Shown in pieces: positions 26,657 to 34,003 of a DNA stretch of 37,116 nucleotides (positions are counted from its first letter, which is position 1; each line of letters begins with the position of its first letter). A model generated the notes under the pieces. The model did no database searches and was not told the DNA's origin. It saw only the letters and a list, made by a program, of their open reading frames with translations. This stretch comes from Methylocapsa aurea (GTDB lineage: Bacteria > Pseudomonadota > Alphaproteobacteria > Rhizobiales > Beijerinckiaceae). Both the position numbers and the translations under genes were made by a program. Location of the stretch: contig NZ_JQKO01000026.1 of NCBI RefSeq assembly GCF_000746085.1, positions 1 through 37,116 of the forward strand, read 5' to 3'.

Positions 26657-27226
26657 ATGACTTATCGCCGCATCGTCTATGTCATCGCAGCAGCGGCTAG
26701 CCTTCTCGCTTTGACGACGGCCGGCCCTGCCATGCGCCTGCATCATGACGGCGCCGAGCGGATTGTCGCCGAGGCGGCCGCCCTCCACTATGCGCCGGCC
26801 GAAAACCTGGAGCATATAGACGTCGCCCTGATCGATCAGGCAAAGACGCGCATCGATATGGCGGCCTACGTTCTCACCGATTTTGCCGTGATCCAGGCGC
26901 TTACGCGAGCCGCAGATCGTGGCGTCGCCATTCGTGTCTATCTCGACGGTGGGCAGTTTGGCTCGCGTGATCCGAAACAACCCTTCCATGACTTGAAGCT
27001 GACGCCTGGCGTCGTAATCAAGAAAAAGCAAGCGGGCGAGCCGCTCATGCACCTCAAAGCGTTCCAGATTGACGGGCGCGTCCTACGCACCGGCTCCGCC
27101 AATTTCTCGCCGTCAGGCCTGAAGCGGCAGGACAATGACCTCGTGGTCATTGAGAGCGTCAATGCGGTCGGAGCGTTTAGACGGAATTTCGATCGTGTTT
27201 TTCAGACTAGCGAGGCGCTGCAATGA
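26657..27226 (+). CDS. Exported phospholipase D-family (Nuc-type) single-HKD endonuclease
   Basis: Predicted 189-residue PLD-superfamily protein. Residues 1-25 form a signal peptide: basic start (TYRR), hydrophobic core (IVYVIAAAASLLAL), and a likely cleavage after AGPA. One HxKx4D motif is present (His132, Lys134, Asp139), followed by GSANFSPSG. A single HKD motif and this size match Nuc-like nucleases, which form an active site by dimerising. The product would act in the periplasm or outside. ATG 26657 is 1 nt after the preceding stop. A LexA box lies upstream of the pair, an unusual regulation for an exported nuclease. Phospholipase activity is the less likely alternative. Confidence 0.82.
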   Translation: MTYRRIVYVIAAAASLLALTTAGPAMRLHHDGAERIVAEAAALHYAPAENLEHIDVALIDQAKTRIDMAAYVLTDFAVIQALTRAADRGVAIRVYLDGGQFGSRDPKQPFHDLKLTPGVVIKKKQAGEPLMHLKAFQIDGRVLRTGSANFSPSGLKRQDNDLVVIESVNAVGAFRRNFDRVFQTSEALQ

Positions 27227-27234
27227 GTGTTGGA

Positions 27235-27251
27235 GCGACGCGGCGCGTCGC
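27235..27251 (+). terminator. Hairpin after the PLD nuclease gene
   Basis: A perfect 7-bp stem (GCGACGC / GCGTCGC) with a 3-nt loop begins 9 bp after the stop codon. There is no U-tract, so it is at best a weak or Rho-assisted terminator or an RNA-stabilising structure. Confidence 0.3.
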
Positions 27252-27431
27252 GTGAAGGCGGCGGCGCAGCGAACTAAACATGATGTTGGCGCGTCGCGCT
27301 TTAAAGTGACCCGGATATTGTTGTGGCGACGGACAGCAGAATGCGATTTCCGCTCTTCCAAAAGGTCTATCCCGGATCTGAACGTTGACAGGGCCAACAG
27401 ATAACTGCCGTATAATGGCCAGGTGTATTTA

Positions 27432-28094
27432 ATGAGGGTTGGGCCTGGCTTGATCAAAGATTGTAGCGCTTTCATCCGCGCCAACACCAGGCTCTCGCAG
27501 GTCCCTCTGACGCCGCGTATAAAACTCTATCTCGCTGAAGAGGGGACGGAACTATGGCGAAAGACCGAGGATGAAATGGAGCGAGGGCTTGGCCCGCCAC
27601 CCTTCTGGGCTTTTGCCTGGGCCGGAGGCCAGGCGCTTGCGCGCTATATCTGCGATCATCCCGAACTGGTAAGGGGAAAAAGAGTGCTCGATTTGGCGGC
27701 GGGCTCCGGCCTTGTCGCAATCGCCGCGGCGCGGGCTGGGGCAAGTGAAGTTGAAGCCAATGATCTCGATTGTTTCGCCGGGGCGGCGATTGCTCTGAAT
27801 GCAATTGAAAACGCGGTGATCATCAAAACGCGACTCTGCGACCTGGTCGGCTCCGAGGAGCCATGGGATCTTATTTTGGCGGGTGATGTTTCCTATCAGC
27901 CTGATATGGCCGCGCGAATTACAATCTGGCTGGAAGATCGCGCAAGGAGCGGAACCCCGGTTCTCATTGGCGACCCGGGGCGCGCTTATCTTCCCCGAGA
28001 AAAGCTTTGCTCGCTCGCTTCCTATGATGTTCCGGTCCCGCTGGCTTTGGAAGGCGCCACGATGAAGCGGACAGACATCTGGAGCTTTCTCTGA
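27432..28094 (+). CDS. Class I SAM methyltransferase, EtfB lysine methyltransferase-like
   Basis: Predicted 220-residue methyltransferase. The N-terminal segment FIRANTRLSQVPLTPRIKLYL and the block PPPFWAFAWAGGQALARY (residues 55-72) match the methyltransferase-16/METTL20-type family, which in alphaproteobacteria trimethylates lysines of the electron-transfer flavoprotein beta subunit. The SAM-binding motif I, VLDLAAGSGL, is at 85-94; an acidic DL after EAND follows, and the catalytic-loop equivalent is GDVSYQP near 150. The ATG at 27432 is preferred; an in-frame GTG at 27423 is possible. It probably belongs to the background genome rather than the SOS island. Confidence 0.82.
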   Translation: MRVGPGLIKDCSAFIRANTRLSQVPLTPRIKLYLAEEGTELWRKTEDEMERGLGPPPFWAFAWAGGQALARYICDHPELVRGKRVLDLAAGSGLVAIAAARAGASEVEANDLDCFAGAAIALNAIENAVIIKTRLCDLVGSEEPWDLILAGDVSYQPDMAARITIWLEDRARSGTPVLIGDPGRAYLPREKLCSLASYDVPVPLALEGATMKRTDIWSFL

Positions 28095-28117
28095 AAGCCT
28101 AAAATTTTCGCCGCGGC

Positions 28118-28134
28118 GCGCCACGATGTGGCGC
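28118..28134. terminator. Hairpin between methyltransferase and Nudix genes
   Basis: A perfect 7-bp stem (GCGCCAC / GTGGCGC) with loop GAT lies 23 bp after the methyltransferase stop. No U-tract follows on the plus strand. It may be a terminator-like structure. Confidence 0.3.
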
Positions 28135-28186
28135 CCCAATTAGGGGAAGACCGATTTCCAGAAGCAAATCTGCTCCGAAGCCCAGC

Positions 28187-28642
28187 TTGGCGGTCCGCCT
28201 TCAATATGGCGCTTTGCCTTACCGCCTGACGAAATCAGGAGCTCCTGAGATTCTTCTCGTCACCACAAGGCAGACGAAGCGGTGGATCATTCCCAAAGGC
28301 TGGCCCATCAAAGGACTGACTCCGGCGAAGTCGGCCGCCCGCGAAGCTTTCGAGGAGGCCGGGGTCCGGGGCTCGATCAAGACAAAGGCCATAGGAGTTT
28401 TCTCCTACGACAAGCGCCCGGATGAGGATGGAATTATCATTCCCTGCGAAGTGCGCGTATTTCCCCTGCTGGTGAAGCGGCAGAGCAAGACCTGGCCTGA
28501 GTCCCAACAGCGAGAGACGCGCTGGGTTGAACCGACGGCGGCGATGTCTTTGATTGAAGAGGAAAGCTTGCGCATATTGATATCCTCTTTCTTCGAACAT
28601 CTGGCTGCCGGAACATTGGCGTCAAAGTCGCCCACGCGATAG
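28187..28642 (+). CDS. Nudix hydrolase
   Basis: Predicted 151-residue Nudix protein. The Nudix box runs from GWPIKG (about residue 38) through REAFEEAGV (about 53-61). The catalytic RExxEExG half is intact, but the first glutamate of the canonical Gx5E is a leucine, a variation seen in the DIPP/diadenosine-polyphosphate-like branch that has the IPKGWP signature. Likely substrates are nucleoside or inositol polyphosphates; the sequence does not decide. The start appears to be TTG 28187, since no in-frame ATG or GTG is near and the conserved part begins at QYGALPYR. Confidence 0.82.
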   Translation: MAVRLQYGALPYRLTKSGAPEILLVTTRQTKRWIIPKGWPIKGLTPAKSAAREAFEEAGVRGSIKTKAIGVFSYDKRPDEDGIIIPCEVRVFPLLVKRQSKTWPESQQRETRWVEPTAAMSLIEEESLRILISSFFEHLAAGTLASKSPTR

Positions 28643-28714
28643 GGTGTGGTTTGAGGATTGGGGCGGGGGAGGTCCGCCGGGCCTTTCGAGACTATGGAAG
28701 GTCCTTTCCAATTC

Positions 28715-28740
28715 GCGCAGGCACATGGCGCAGGCACATG
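28715..28740. repeat. Tandem duplication of a 13-bp unit
   Basis: GCGCAGGCACATG occurs twice in perfect tandem (28715-28727 and 28728-28740) in the gap before the gene at 28809. It is probably a replication-slippage product. No function is apparent. Confidence 0.6.
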
Positions 28741-28808
28741 GCGGAGGTCCGGGCGGCTGACCCGGCGCCAACGCTCGGCGGCTGAAGCCCGAGAAGCACA
28801 CGAAGCTG

Positions 28809-29918
28809 ATGGGGGAGCAAGCAATTCCTGATTTGATCCCTTGGGATAAAATTTCGGGTCCGCTCGCGGCCGCGGAAGACGCGCTCGCCCGGCTCGACGA
28901 ACGACTGCGGTCGAGCCCGATCGCAGAGGGCTGGATCAGCCGAACTCATTTCCAGGACGCCTGCGCGAGCCTTTGGCTCGCCGGCGAGCTCGTGACTCTC
29001 GAGGATCTCGTCCTGCACGACGCGCGGATGGACGTCCGTTCGCCGACGCATGAATTGACCCGCGCCCAGGCGGCGCTGCGGATCCGTCGGCGGATCGCCG
29101 GCGGCGCGCCGGATTGGGCCATGAGCGCAGAGGGCCTCGCCGCCCTTCACGGCGATGGCGAAAGCGGACCGGCGGACGCAACGCGCGCGGATGAAGCCGC
29201 GGATTGCGGGGACGGGACAGCGCCGGGATTGCTCGACGACGCCGGCGCAGACCCACTCGCCGACGAACTCGCGGCGCTGGATCGCGCGCTCGAGCGCAGC
29301 AACCAATTTCTCGCCGCAGGCCCAGCCGTGGCGAGGCTCGTGCGGGATCCGCTCATTTATGATCCGGATTGGGAGGATGGCGAGAAGCTGGAGGCTTGGC
29401 GGAGCGGCGCCGCGGCGTCCCGATCCACTCCTCCCCTCCTGGCGGCGGCTCTGCTGTGGGACGCCTGGGAGACCAATCCGCCGCTCGAGCGTCAGGTTTG
29501 GCTCGGCAATCTGCTGGTTCCTGCGCTGATTCGGGAGCGGCGGAAAACGCGGGCGCATCTCCTTTGCCTCAATTCCGGGCTGCGCCACATCCGCCGCGAG
29601 AAGCGTCGGTCCCCGGATCATGCGACGCGGCTAGTCGCCTTCCTTGAGGCGATCGCGACGGGGGCCGAGGCCGGCATGAAGGACCACGACCGCTGGCTGC
29701 TCACCCGGCGGAGCTTGGAGGGCAAGCTCAAAGGCAAGCGATCCAGCTCCCGGTTGCCGGCCCTGGTCGATTTCGTCATGGCGAGGCCGATCGCCTCGGC
29801 CGGGATGATCGCAGCGGAACTCGGCGTGACGCCGCGCGCGGCGCAAGACATGGTCGCCGAGCTCGGCCTCCGCGAGATCACTGGGCGCGGCCGGTATCGC
29901 GCTTGGGGAATCTTGTGA
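28809..29918 (+). CDS. RHE_PE00001-family (DUF1612/HTH) protein
   Basis: Predicted 369-residue protein of a family found mostly on rhizobial plasmids and islands and named after a Rhizobium etli plasmid gene. The N-terminal half contains LARLDERLRSSPIAEGWISR and the conserved HDARMDVRSPTHELTRA block. The C-terminal domain has a helix-turn-helix (MIAAELGVTPRAAQDMVAEL, about residues 337-356) and ends RGRYRAWGIL. A DNA-binding role is likely; the biological function is not established. An acidic, low-complexity stretch (about 115-150) separates the halves. ATG 28809 is the only sensible start. The gene is convergent with the Uma2 gene, 13 bp apart. Confidence 0.82.
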   Translation: MGEQAIPDLIPWDKISGPLAAAEDALARLDERLRSSPIAEGWISRTHFQDACASLWLAGELVTLEDLVLHDARMDVRSPTHELTRAQAALRIRRRIAGGAPDWAMSAEGLAALHGDGESGPADATRADEAADCGDGTAPGLLDDAGADPLADELAALDRALERSNQFLAAGPAVARLVRDPLIYDPDWEDGEKLEAWRSGAAASRSTPPLLAAALLWDAWETNPPLERQVWLGNLLVPALIRERRKTRAHLLCLNSGLRHIRREKRRSPDHATRLVAFLEAIATGAEAGMKDHDRWLLTRRSLEGKLKGKRSSSRLPALVDFVMARPIASAGMIAAELGVTPRAAQDMVAELGLREITGRGRYRAWGIL

Positions 29919-29931
29919 TGAGGAGATTTTG

Positions 29932-30516
29932 CTATTTGTTCGTCGCGAGCCGCGTCGTTCGATAAGCGGCGGCGAGAGGAATGCCGAAGCCTATGCTCTC
30001 GAGCGTCAGCTCGCCGGTCTCGATGGTCAAGGGCTTGCTCGGCCAGGATCCGTCCTGATTGCGGCGGAGGAGCTCGGCGCCGATCGAGGCGGTCTTGAGG
30101 ACGAGGATTTCCTGAACGCTGGGGATGGTCGTGTAGGCCCAGACATTGGCCCAGGTTTCCGCCTGATTGCTCGGGGAGAGAATCTCGATCAGCAGGATGG
30201 GATTCGCAAGAGCGCTTTCTTCGGCGTCATAGCCGGAACAGGTCACGGCGAGGTCGGGGATGCGGACGTTGGTCTCCGACTGAACGCGGGGGATCACGCC
30301 GGGTGTGACGACGACATGGCAGGGGCTCCCCCGTTCCCCGAGCGTATTGCCGATGAGTCGGGCGAGCTCGGCTTGGATGGCTCCGTGGGTATGGTTGGGA
30401 GGAGCCATAGCCTGCGGCTCGCCATCCACCAGCTGCCAGAGCTGGGGCGAGGGCGGGTTCCAGGCGAAGAACTCCGCGACGGTCATCCGGATCGGGATCT
30501 TGGGCAGCGCGCTCAT
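29932..30516 (-). CDS. Uma2-family PD-(D/E)XK endonuclease-fold protein
   Basis: Predicted 194-residue Uma2 (DUF820) protein. Features: MTVAEFFAW start, VDGEPQAMAP, THGAIQAELAR, and the nuclease-fold core with IPDLAV (Asp88) and LLIEILSPSN (Glu111). Family members have a restriction-endonuclease-like fold and are numerous in cyanobacteria and some alphaproteobacteria; their cellular role is poorly known. The gene is solitary and convergent with the gene at 28809. The 131-bp gap on its upstream side carries no clear signal. Confidence 0.88.
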   Translation of the reverse strand: MSALPKIPIRMTVAEFFAWNPPSPQLWQLVDGEPQAMAPPNHTHGAIQAELARLIGNTLGERGSPCHVVVTPGVIPRVQSETNVRIPDLAVTCSGYDAEESALANPILLIEILSPSNQAETWANVWAYTTIPSVQEILVLKTASIGAELLRRNQDGSWPSKPLTIETGELTLESIGFGIPLAAAYRTTRLATNK

Positions 30517-30647
30517 GCAAGTAATTTAGCAGGAAATCGGGCCGATGGTAAGGTGGCGGCGGAACATTCGATTGCTTTCGGCGGACTGGATTTCTGGCTC
30601 TTCCTGGCGCTTCGGATGGCAATGATAATCCAGAAATCCTGCCTTCC

Positions 30648-31124
30648 TTAAGCCGCCGGGCCTGTCTCCTGGGCCCGACCGGCGGGCAACGTCGGAACAC
30701 GAGGAGAGCGGGTCTTCCCCGGTTGCCACTTGCCGTCCGCGCTTTTGACGAGTCCGCGTTTTTTCAACGATTGAAGCGTAAAGGAGACAGACCGGTTGGT
30801 GATGTCTCCGCCGGCGGCATTGATATGCTCGACGATCTCGGCGACCGAAAGGGCTCCATGCTAATCGAGGACCCCTGCGATGGCCCCGCCGATGGTTTGA
30901 GGCGCCGCGTCGCCGCCGCTTGCCTTCGGCCTGACTCTGAGCGCCGGTCGAATGATTACCTTTGGCCCAGGCTTCTGTCTTGGCTTTCGCCCAGGCGCAA
31001 CACTTGTCTTTGGCTCCGGACTCTTATCGAGAGCCTGGATTTCGCGCTCGGCCATCCGAAGATCCGCGATCTTCGCTTCCAGTTCAGTGATCTTCGCGTG
31101 GATGCGTTCGATTGGAGTGTCCAT
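30648..31124 (-). pseudogene. Coiled-coil/winged-helix paralogue interrupted by an amber codon
   Basis: A 158-codon frame homologous along its whole length to the gene at 21839-22306: same coiled-coil start (ERIHAKITELEAKIADL), Lys/Pro linker (RQKPGPK) and winged helix (LSVAEIVEHINAAGGDITNR, then SLKKRGL and GKWQP). One in-frame TAG at 30863-30861 falls exactly where the paralogue has GAG (AVLAEHG against GVLD-stop-HG), a single G-to-T change. The reading frame is otherwise intact, so this is a recent nonsense mutation or, less likely, readthrough. The truncated product would keep the coiled coil but lose the DNA-binding domain. AAAGG lies 4 nt before the ATG. Confidence 0.8.
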
Positions 31125-31259
31125 GATGCCTTTGCTTACGAGGAGTGTGGTGACGGGAAGGATTGAATCGAACTCAAATCGAGATCAGCGATCCTCGAAA
31201 CTAACAGATATTCTCCCGGCTGCACCTTATCTCCTTCAATTGTCCAGTCTCTGCATATG

Positions 31260-31287
31260 GTAGGAAACTTTGGCGAAGAGGCGCTGT
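31260..31287 (-). promoter_or_regulatory. Conserved upstream element shared with the paralogous locus (copy 2)
   Basis: A 28-bp block starting GTAGGAAAC and ending GGCGCTGT, matching copy 1 (22435-22462) at about 22 of 28 positions. It lies 136 bp upstream of the interrupted paralogue. Conservation in a non-coding position while the sequence between it and the start has diverged suggests a functional promoter or operator. Confidence 0.45.
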
Positions 31288-31448
31288 CACCCGACGGTCG
31301 TCGTTGTTGGCAGGTTCAGCCGCGAGTCGATGATGCGAAGATCCTCCAAACTGCTCCGAGCCCCGAGGATCGTGACGTTGCCGTAGTTGGACCTGCGGCC
31401 GAGCAGTGTTTGCTCGCCTCTGCCGCTTTCAACGTTCTGCATGCTCAT
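31287..31448 (-). CDS. Possible 53-residue small protein
   Basis: A short minus-strand frame whose translation looks coding (contains LLGRRSNYGNVTILGARSSL, then EDLRIIDSRLNLP). The ATG at 31448 is followed by a second at 31442; no strong ribosome binding site is visible. The stop codon touches the conserved element at 31260-31287. I do not recognise it; it could be a genuine small gene or the remnant of a larger one. The rest of 31449-31652 shows nothing identifiable. Confidence 0.25.
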   Translation of the reverse strand: MSMQNVESGRGEQTLLGRRSNYGNVTILGARSSLEDLRIIDSRLNLPTTTTVG

Positions 31449-31652
31449 CTTGACGGTGGCCTGCCGTAAAAAACCGCGCTCTGAGATGATCGAACCGCAA
31501 AGCTCGCCAGACTAAAGGTCATGCCGGCGCAGTCCCTCCCCGGCTCGTATCTCCAGCCTGGACGCAGGAGCTTGCGCCGCTGAATAATTGGTCAATCGCG
31601 AAGGCTGCCGGCGAGTTGCGCCGAATGCTTGGAGGAGGGGCGGCGGGGATCG

Positions 31653-31874
31653 TCACTTCGGGTCGATCTGTTGGAGCAATTTCTGGAATTCGTCGGGCAT
31701 GTCTTCGCCGAACGGCGTCGGGAAGAGTTCCCGCAATCCCTCGCGGAGCGAGTCTGGCAGCGATGGTTTGGATGGGAGCTTTTTGGTCGGCGACTCAAAT
31801 CGCTTTTGGATGTGGGGATCTGCTGGTTGAGCATGCCCATGAGGGCTTTGTTGGGGCGCGCGAAATTTGGTCAT
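31653..31874 (-). CDS. NepR-like anti-sigma factor candidate
   Basis: Predicted 73-residue protein. The first 40 residues are Pro/Gln/Lys rich and probably disordered. The C-terminal part (LREGLRELFPTPFGEDMPDE, then FQKLLQQID) resembles the two-helix NepR core, in which an LRxxY-type helix is linked through an E-x-PD segment to a FxxLL helix. NepR binds the general stress sigma factor EcfG and is displaced by PhyR. No ecfG or phyR lies nearby, so this would be an orphan paralogue. GAGG lies 3 nt before the ATG. The match rests on a short motif and could be convergent. The 316-bp gap to the divergent gene at 32191 shows no clear operator. Confidence 0.45.
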   Translation of the reverse strand: MTKFRAPQQSPHGHAQPADPHIQKRFESPTKKLPSKPSLPDSLREGLRELFPTPFGEDMPDEFQKLLQQIDPK

Positions 31875-32190
31875 GGTCCTCGATCTCGACTGCATGAGCC
31901 GAGGATCGTTGAGATCCGCGCGAATGCGAAAAGGCAGGGGCTTCGTGGTTTCGAATTGGCGCGGCATCTCGTGGGCTGGGCCGTCGCCTTTAGCTTTGTC
32001 ACTGCGGTGGAAAGCCAAAGGGTCCGGATCGTGCGTGCGGCGCATAGAAACAAGGCCAAATGACGGCGGCCGGGGAGAGCGCTGTTGATGGAGGTTGCGG
32101 CACATTCCCCTCCCCATTTAGTGGAATATGATCTTGGTCGAGCTTGAGCTATGGACCGACAACTATTGCTCTAAGGTCCCAGTGAGATGA

Positions 32191-32937
32191 ATGAGAAATC
32201 TTGATAATGTCGATTTAAGGACACTGCTTCAATTAGAGGCGGATCTGACAGAAATGGCGCTGCACGGGTTTCTCGAATTCGTTCGCGGGCGCTACAGGCT
32301 GGCCCACATCGCTTACATATGCCCATCGTTTGGCTGGGGGCGGATCAAGGACCCGTTCTTGGCTCTGGCCTATAGCGACGCCTGGTTCGCTCATCGGCAG
32401 GCACAAGGCGAAGGACAAGGCGAAGCGCGGGACAATTTGTTCGGCGCCGAAGAGCTGCGCAGGCGCCACTCGCTTGAGTGGTCGCTTTTACCGCGAGTCA
32501 AGGCCGAAATCGCACGCCTACTGAACGACGCCGCGGATGCCGGCACCGGTCGGCAGGGCCTCGTAATTCCGGTGAGTGGACCGATGAATGGGCTCTCCGC
32601 GATCTTCGTGGCGACATCGCACGAAGGCGACGCCGAATGGTCCGCGCGGCGCGATGAGCTCATGAAGGACATGGTCCAAATCGCCCATTACGTGCATCAA
32701 CGCGCGCGTCACCTACATGTGCAGGAGGATTTCGCCGATTTGGATGAGATCGCGGAGCACGAGATCACCGCGTTGAAATTGTTCGCGGAAGGAAACCGCC
32801 TGAGGGAGATCGCGATCTTGATGCGCATCTCGCCAGAAACGGTGAGGGCGGTTCTCAATTCCGCCCGACACAAACTACAGGCGCTGAATAGCGCCCATGC
32901 CATCGCCAAAGCGCTTCGGGCGGGGTTGATCGATTGA
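32191..32937 (+). CDS. LuxR-family transcriptional regulator (LuxR solo)
   Basis: Predicted 248-residue regulator. The N-terminal half resembles an autoinducer-binding domain (SLLPRVKAEIARLLNDAADA, then GRQGLVIPVSGPMNGLSAIF), but the usual W-x3-Y...D ligand residues are only partly recognisable (AWFAHR), so acyl-homoserine-lactone binding is uncertain. The C-terminal LuxR helix-turn-helix is clear: ALKLFAEGNRLREIAILMRI followed by SPETVRAVLNSARHKLQALN and the tail AIAKALRAGLI. No luxI-type synthase is in the window. ATG 32191 begins the conserved part. It is divergent from the NepR-like gene. Confidence 0.82.
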   Translation: MRNLDNVDLRTLLQLEADLTEMALHGFLEFVRGRYRLAHIAYICPSFGWGRIKDPFLALAYSDAWFAHRQAQGEGQGEARDNLFGAEELRRRHSLEWSLLPRVKAEIARLLNDAADAGTGRQGLVIPVSGPMNGLSAIFVATSHEGDAEWSARRDELMKDMVQIAHYVHQRARHLHVQEDFADLDEIAEHEITALKLFAEGNRLREIAILMRISPETVRAVLNSARHKLQALNSAHAIAKALRAGLID

Positions 32938-33342
32938 TCCATGCGCATCTCGAATGTGAGTACTGGGGCGGGCCGGCTCGAGCGCTTGGCCACGAACGCG
33001 CGTTCGGGCGTGGCATGCAGGGGTATGTGGAGTGCGGAGGTGCGGCAAAGCGACTCAGCTTGGAAGCCGGTGAGAAAGAGTGGCGAGGAACCGCCTGGCG
33101 TGTCGTTTAATCAGAAGGGCGATTGCCAAGCCGTCAGCGGCTGGCGCTACTAAGTGTGATAAATATATGAACTTGGTTGTTGCTGTAGGATGTGGAACAC
33201 TTGGTCAATGCAACAATCACTTAGTCGCGCTACGTCTGACTGCGGTATTGGCAATTTCTGACGCGCGCTGCCAGATGAGTGGTTGTTCGATCATTGAGTA
33301 GCAAATATTTTGAGGGGTAGTCGGGTGTCGGGGCTGACGTTT
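32938..33342. other. 405-bp gap with a shift to lower GC
   Basis: No gene, RNA or operator recognised. From about 33140 the sequence becomes visibly more AT-rich than the flanks, and this continues to about 33960, suggesting a different origin for this segment. Confidence 0.4.
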
Positions 33343-33825
33343 ATGGACTTTCGCGTCAAGGGCGGAGATGCGGTTGAAGATGACTCGTGCGAAGAAGGTG
33401 GCGGGACGGTGTTTGGTGATGAGAGGAAAGTGGGACATCAGTCCGGTTTAGATGGCGATGTAATCTTGGTGCGGATGCGCGACGAGTGTCTTTATATCGT
33501 AGCGAGGCTTGGAGCGTCCTCCGAAGACAGGTCTTCCCTTGAAATAAGTTTTAGATGTGGAATACCTGACTGGATGGGGCGTGATCCTTGGGAGGCGTGG
33601 GTGGAAGCTATGGAAAGAATAGCAAGGACGCAGGCAAGAAGCATTGTAGGGCTGGCAGCAAAGAAAACAGTGCTAGAAGCATGTATAAGCGTTGAATGGT
33701 GCTGTAGAGAGCGAGTGGATGCGTTGCAACGATCGTTTTTCGACGATTTTGACCGACTGGTTGGGACCGGTAACGGGGCTTTGAGGATAAGGCGTCGGAG
33801 CAACGATGCCGAGGCAGCCGAGTGA
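33343..33825 (+). CDS. Hypothetical protein in AT-richer segment
   Basis: A 160-codon frame, not recognised. The part from about residue 38 looks protein-like (DVILVRMRDECLYIVARLGA; DPWEAWVEAMERIARTQARS; RERVDALQRSFFDDFDRLVG), consistent with a small soluble helical protein with several cysteines. Codon use is more AT-rich than that of its neighbours. ATG 33343 is taken; a TTG at 33310 would extend it. An opposing 103-codon frame exists but is rich in Ser and Thr and less convincing. It may belong with the two conjugation-like genes downstream. Confidence 0.35.
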   Translation: MDFRVKGGDAVEDDSCEEGGGTVFGDERKVGHQSGLDGDVILVRMRDECLYIVARLGASSEDRSSLEISFRCGIPDWMGRDPWEAWVEAMERIARTQARSIVGLAAKKTVLEACISVEWCCRERVDALQRSFFDDFDRLVGTGNGALRIRRRSNDAEAAE

Positions 33826-34003
33826 ATCGAGGTCGTTCTAATTGTTTGTATGTGGCGGGTGGATTTATGGCCCCCTTTTAGACGGAGTCGCCAGCGCTAT
33901 CGCGCCTAGCCCTGATTATTTTGAGCCATTGTTTCTGGTAGTTAATCTGTACGCGTTCGCGCTGGGTCCCTGTAGCCTGTCGGCAGGTAACAGGAGGTTT
34001 GTA

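Noticed and set aside
32821-32952. ATGCGCATCTCG repeated exactly 120 bp apart
   Set aside because: Only 12 bp match and one copy is inside the LuxR coding sequence; most likely coincidence.
33842-34003. 54-residue N-terminal extension of the DsbC/G-like protein
   Set aside because: AGGAGG 6 nt before ATG 34004 and a proper signal peptide at that start make the shorter form far more likely.
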